Shown here: positions 7,080 to 10,315 of the stretch, in pieces
Layout: each line of letters starts with the position of its first letter
How positions within the stretch are numbered: the first letter of the stretch is position 1
Source: Larix sibirica
Taxonomy: Eukaryota; Streptophyta; Pinopsida; Pinales; Pinaceae
Direction of reading: 5' to 3'
Length of the DNA: 10,315 nt
Assembly (NCBI GenBank): GCA_004151065.3
Contig: NWUY0300010158.1
Coordinates: forward strand, 45,643-55,957
Notes under the pieces: generated by a model
What the model was told of the DNA's origin: nothing
Databases searched by the model: none
What the model saw: the letters and a program-made list of their open reading frames with translations, nothing else
Made by a program: the position numbers and the translations under genes

Positions 7080-7720
7080 TTTTGTTAAGATCTCCCATTA
7101 ATGTTTTTGGAGAATTTTTCACCATATATTGATGACTTAACTTTTTAACCCACACCCTCTTTTTCCCATGACTACCTCTCTTATATTTTATACAATCCAC
7201 TCATAAATGTCCAACGACATGGTAGCACTATATCTTAGAGTGATTTTCAAAAAATCCATATTATGGTAGAAAGTTCAATTTCCCCATCCAATATCAATTT
7301 CATTTGAAAGACCTTATCTAAGGTCTAGCTCTACCAAGATTTTTATGACCCTAAAATCTGGTTTTCTCCAACAATATTCTTCAATAAAGATGAATCACCC
7401 TGTGGAATTTATAATTTCCTCCATAATTTTTCTATCCCATAGTTCCAAAGGGAGACTCAAAATCAGGGCTCATATTTGCTACTGACTTTAAGCTCAATCC
7501 AAAAGGACCCCATAACTAATAATCCATAAGAACTGTGGGATAGAAAAATTATGTCTAGGTCATCATAATCCACTAGGTCTAGGTCGTCTTCCATGTTCAA
7601 ATGTGGTCAGACTTTGCTATTATAAATTAATCATATGAATGACCTTTGAAAATAAATCTTTGGAAACCCTATGACTATTTTCCTTCCTCCCAAAACAATA
7701 ACTTCATTATCCTCTCTCCC
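7080..7720 (-). pseudogene. LINE ORF1-like protein: DUF4283 region and CCHC knuckle
   Basis: ORF1 of plant LINEs encodes an RNA-binding, gag-like protein that coats the element RNA. On the minus strand, LPLELWDRKIMEEIINSTG is clear at about 7395-7455. It is the conserved PLxLW motif after the DUF4283 core, and it is followed by FIFIEE and VIKILVELDLR. Upstream, EDDLDLV near 7590 fits the DUF4283 core. Downstream, CYHVVGHL-stop-VDC (7192-7227) keeps the second Cys, the His and the last Cys of a CX2CX4HX4C knuckle, with the first Cys lost. It is followed by the basic KYKRGSHGKKRVWVKK. Stops such as TGA after INSTG and TAA after LDLR, plus frame changes, make it a pseudogene. The start is not visible. 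Confidence 0.7.
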
Positions 7721-7754
7721 TTCTCTCAATACCAAGTAACCAAAATTAAAATAA

Positions 7755-7799
7755 ATTTATTATAATTTATAATTAATTTTTATAATTTTTATAATAAAT
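7755..7799. repeat. AT-only inverted repeat
   Basis: ATTTATTATAA (7755-7765) and TTATAATAAAT (7789-7799) are perfect 11-bp inverted copies around a 23-bp AT-rich centre. It could form a hairpin or cruciform. In DNA this AT-rich such a repeat may be chance. It sits just outside the 5' side of the LINE remnant. Confidence 0.5.
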
Positions 7800-8332
7800 A
7801 AACACCTAATTTTTATCATATCGAATTAGATTAGCAAACTAAACCCTACTAATTTCCCTTGTGTACCATCCTTGAAATGCTTGATGAATTTTTCAAAATA
7901 TTCATTTCATTAAAAAATAATGCTTAATTTTTTATTATTTTTATTTGTAATACATATTAATAACATGCCATATTTTTCTCACTTCCAACTTGTAAACACA
8001 CGTCAAACAACATATCTCACTACAATAAAAACACCTCACATTTGAATACACCGAGAATCTATTTAAAAAACAAAAGTCAGTAGTCATAGTCAAATTCCAA
8101 GTCCCAATACTAAAAACATTCATAAATTACCCTTCACTTATGGCTCAATTTTTCAATTAGATATCAATCGTTGAATTTAGATTGGATTCGAAGCTATGTT
8201 AATAGATATTCAAAGAACCCATGGAATGCATATTGGCTTATGTACAAGGCATCGAATATGAAACAACTACGCTTCGATTTATTTTTTGGATGAATTCAAA
8301 ATCCTTTTAATAAATGAAATTATTCAAATACA
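7800..8332. other. AT-rich non-coding DNA, no gene seen
   Basis: No motif-bearing frame is visible on either strand. The longest open run, at 7941-8123 on the minus strand, has no recognisable domain and lacks any flanking gene signal. Confidence 0.5.
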
Positions 8333-8476
8333 AGGCCTCACATGTATAACCTCTTCAAAAGGGGTTCTATGTAAGCCATTTGATAACATATATAGGAGCA
8401 TTACACTTTTGTTTTAGCGCTGGATTTTGAATATTGGACTAGTGTTATCTAGATGGATTTTCTCCATGTGAGGCCT
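8333..8476. repeat. 12-bp inverted repeat enclosing the first 142-bp-period unit
   Basis: AGGCCTCACATG (8333-8344) and CATGTGAGGCCT (8465-8476) are exact inverted copies, 120 bp apart. A CCTCACATG also occurs at 9063-9071. Twelve matching bases including GC pairs are unlikely to be pure chance in AT-rich DNA. No flanking target-site duplication is obvious. Confidence 0.6.
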
Positions 8477-8590
8477 AGTTCAAAAAAGTCAAAACCACAA
8501 AAGGGGTTCTAGGTAATCCTTTTGGAAAAATAATCTATATAAATTTAGTTTTGTTTTAGAGTTTGATTTGGATATTGGACCAATGTTATC
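8357..8590. repeat. Two diverged direct repeats, period 142 bp
   Basis: Unit 1 is 8357-8449 and unit 2 is 8499-8590. Both begin AAAAGGGGTTCTA, share TTTTGTTTTAG in the middle, and end with ATATTGGAC and TGTTATC, in the same order and almost the same spacing (one 1-base indel). By my hand alignment about three quarters of positions agree, with the weakest part at roughly offsets 22-50. The 49-bp spacer between the units carries the right arm of the 12-bp inverted repeat. No coding content is visible. Confidence 0.7.
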
Positions 8591-9154
8591 CAAAACTAAT
8601 GGTGAATAGACATAATACATTTATCTCCATATTCGGAGCATGTGCTTTGTATAAATGTGCATATATGACTTTCAAGGTATAAGCAATATATTAAAGAAAA
8701 ACCATACTTGATATGTTCATGTTTTGGAAATTTGAGGGAAGTATACTTTCCTTGAAAGCATGGAAACCTTTTATATTTAGAAAATTATATGTAAACTTTT
8801 CAAAATTTGTATAATTTTTAAAATATTGAATGTAAAGGTGGTAAATTTTTGAGGTTCAAGGTCCTTTGCTTCTATTATAATCCAATTTGGATATCATTTA
8901 CATAAATTCGTTCAAACATCATAAATATATCAATTTATGATATGAAAATATACTTAGAAGAATTTTTACCAATTTCGCTTTCAACACTGCAACATTAATA
9001 TGACCAATTTCAGAGAAGTATGGTTTCCATCAATGTTTATAACGTTACTTGATCAAATGATGCCTCACATGACCCTTTCATCAATCGTTTTAACAACATC
9101 CTCTTGTCCTTAGTCCTTCATACGGGGTTGATTGTCTATTGAAGCCTCAACTAG
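8591..9154. other. AT-rich non-coding DNA, no gene seen
   Basis: I find no supported gene or element. A 10-bp palindrome AAGTATACTT (8739-8748) is the only local symmetry I noted, and it may be chance. Confidence 0.45.
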
Positions 9155-9178
9155 CCCCAAGGTTGTGTAGACTTGGGG
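9155..9178. repeat. Small hairpin CCCCAAG / CTTGGGG
   Basis: A perfect 7-bp stem (9155-9161 with 9172-9178) encloses a 10-nt loop. It is GC-richer than its surroundings. Nothing links it to a transcript, so I do not call it a terminator. Confidence 0.5.
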
Positions 9179-9184
9179 ACCCCA

Positions 9185-9236
9185 CTTTCTATTGTTATGT
9201 TCAAGAAAATCTTTCTATTGTTATGGTCAAGAAAAC
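9185..9236. repeat. 26-bp tandem duplication
   Basis: CTTTCTATTGTTATGTTCAA at 9185 and its continuation to 9210 is repeated at once at 9211-9236, with two substitutions (T to G within the unit and T to C at its end). The high similarity suggests a fairly recent slippage or end-joining event. Confidence 0.9.
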
Positions 9237-10140
9237 TCTAAATTGACACGTCATGTCATTTGGTGAGTTGCCTCTTCTCCCTTGACTAGATAATTTCCTT
9301 ACATCTCTCTCTTACATTTTGTAGGGTTTCATTGATAAATTCTTCTATTTGTTGTTATGAACGGCATGGGGAATTGTTCTTGTTTTGATTATGCTTTGTT
9401 TCTTGAGGGCCTTCATACTTAGGAAAATTTCCAAAAAAATCTTGAAGTCTGAACCTAAGTTCTTGGTATTTCAAGGGTTTCTTGAAACTCACTTTCTTGT
9501 TTGTTCTAATGCATTGATCAAAAGATAGTTAAAAATCATCTTATGATTACCTTCGATCTGATACACTACTGGTATAATTTCAAACATGTTCTGATGCAGT
9601 CTAAAAGACGTTCTAATTTTACGTTGATAAGGTCATTTGGTGGAGTTTTGATACTAGTAAGATGTGTCATGCATCGGGGATGTCGGAAGGGTTCGTGAAG
9701 AAGGTGTTTTTAGTATCATTTGATGTACTATTGGTGAGGTTTTCAATATTGCATCAAAGTATGCTCAGGAACACACTTGATACATCATCGCTGAATTCCC
9801 ACCATTTTTATACTCAGATTCCAAATTGCATCTATATTCAAGGGTTTGACATAGGACATCACGGTCATGATATCGCCAAGCTATCCCACCTCCCCAATAC
9901 ACTGTCGGGCGTTGCTTGAATCTTATCCCAACTCAATTTTCGCCAACTTCCAATGCATGCACCACAATGTGATATGCAAATTTATTACCAAAATCTTCCT
10001 ACACACCTGACAAGTTATGAATATTGAATGTGCCCCAATAGTTAAATTTGCTATCTATAGGGGTGATTGTAACATTTGGATGCGACAACCCTAGAGAAGG
10101 TTGCTCGAGCACGAACTTGAAATTTACCACTGTAAGTTGG
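9237..10140. other. Unassigned stretch, no gene supported
   Basis: I could not tie any part of this to a known gene or element. The longest open frame, 9662-9919 on the plus strand (85 codons after ATG), shows no domain, has several His and Ser clusters and no promoter or codon signal I can point to. From about 9640 the composition is a little less AT-rich than the window around it, so an old repeat fragment is possible. Confidence 0.4.
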
Positions 10141-10199
10141 AAGCAAAAATGCTTTTTCCACTAATGTATAGATAAGTGTAGGGCCCTTCCCGGGGCCCT
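10141..10199. repeat. Two small hairpins, one GC-rich
   Basis: AAGCA-AAAA-TGCTT (10141-10154) is a 5-bp stem with a 4-nt loop. AGGGCCC (10180-10186) and GGGCCCT (10193-10199) form a 7-bp stem with a 6-nt loop. The second is the most GC-rich spot in the right half of the window. It could belong to an unrecognised LTR or foldback element. No element end is visible. Confidence 0.5.
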
Positions 10200-10315
10200 G
10201 GCAAAAACTGTAAACAAATATACAATCTACCATAATTGAAAGGTAAATTGCATCATCAATAAATCACTATAATAAAATATTTCTTAAAATTTCATATAAA
10301 CTTACAACAAAATTT

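Larger units (their letters stand above)
5390..7720 (-). mobile_element. Degenerate L1-type LINE, 3' half missing
   Basis: On the minus strand, from high to low coordinates, an ORF1-like protein with a DUF4283-type region and a CCHC knuckle remnant is followed by the endonuclease of ORF2. This order is that of plant L1 LINEs. The reverse transcriptase and the poly(A) tail, which should lie below 5390, are not found. LINE copies normally lose their 5' end because reverse transcription starts at the 3' end. This one has kept the 5' half, so later deletion or interruption is more likely than incomplete insertion. Both ORFs contain stops. It faces the copia element in opposite orientation. Confidence 0.8.

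Noticed and set aside
9155-9178. Intrinsic terminator
   Set aside because: There is no following T run and no upstream gene, and this type of signal is bacterial.
9662-9919. 85-codon plus-strand open frame as a gene
   Set aside because: No domain, no supporting signals and an isolated position. Frames of this length are expected by chance in 10 kb.
10051-10233. 60-codon minus-strand open frame
   Set aside because: It has no recognised motif, and its longest distinctive part is the GC-rich hairpin read as codons.

Overview
This window reads as nuclear, non-genic DNA of a seed plant. It is AT-rich and has no intact gene, no operon-like packing and no RNA gene that I can recognise. What can be named are two decayed retroelements of plant type. 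The first is a Ty1/copia LTR retrotransposon on the + strand. The second is an L1-type LINE on the - strand. The G-rich/C-rich block inside the copia LTR recalls the LTRs of large-genome seed plants, conifers in particular. That is an impression from family knowledge, not proof of the species.

Layout. Positions 1-1314 are AT-rich and unassigned, with a set of diverged direct repeats (456-830) and one short open stretch (850-996). Positions about 1315-4839 hold the copia remnant in pol order: GAG-pre-integrase zinc finger, integrase core (split by a 273-bp insertion), linker, reverse transcriptase, RNase H, polypurine tract and 3' LTR. The 5' LTR, primer binding site, gag and protease were not found. 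Positions 4840-5389 are unassigned. Positions about 5390-7720 hold the LINE remnant, read right to left: an ORF1-like DUF4283 and zinc-knuckle region (7720 to 7080), a decayed junction (7080 to 6480), then the ORF2 endonuclease (6480 to about 5390). Its reverse transcriptase is missing. Positions 7721-10315 are unassigned AT-rich DNA with a 142-bp-period duplicated block (8357-8590), a 12-bp inverted repeat, a 26-bp tandem duplication and some small hairpins.

Nothing here forms a working system. The copia pol has many stops, at least two frameshifts, an internal deletion and substituted catalytic residues in integrase and RNase H. The LINE has stops in both ORFs. I found no evidence for an undescribed biological system. 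The more useful observations are the in-frame 273-bp insertion in integrase, the stop codons that look like CAG-to-TAG changes, the LINE that kept its 5' half and lost its 3' half, and the unexplained local duplications.
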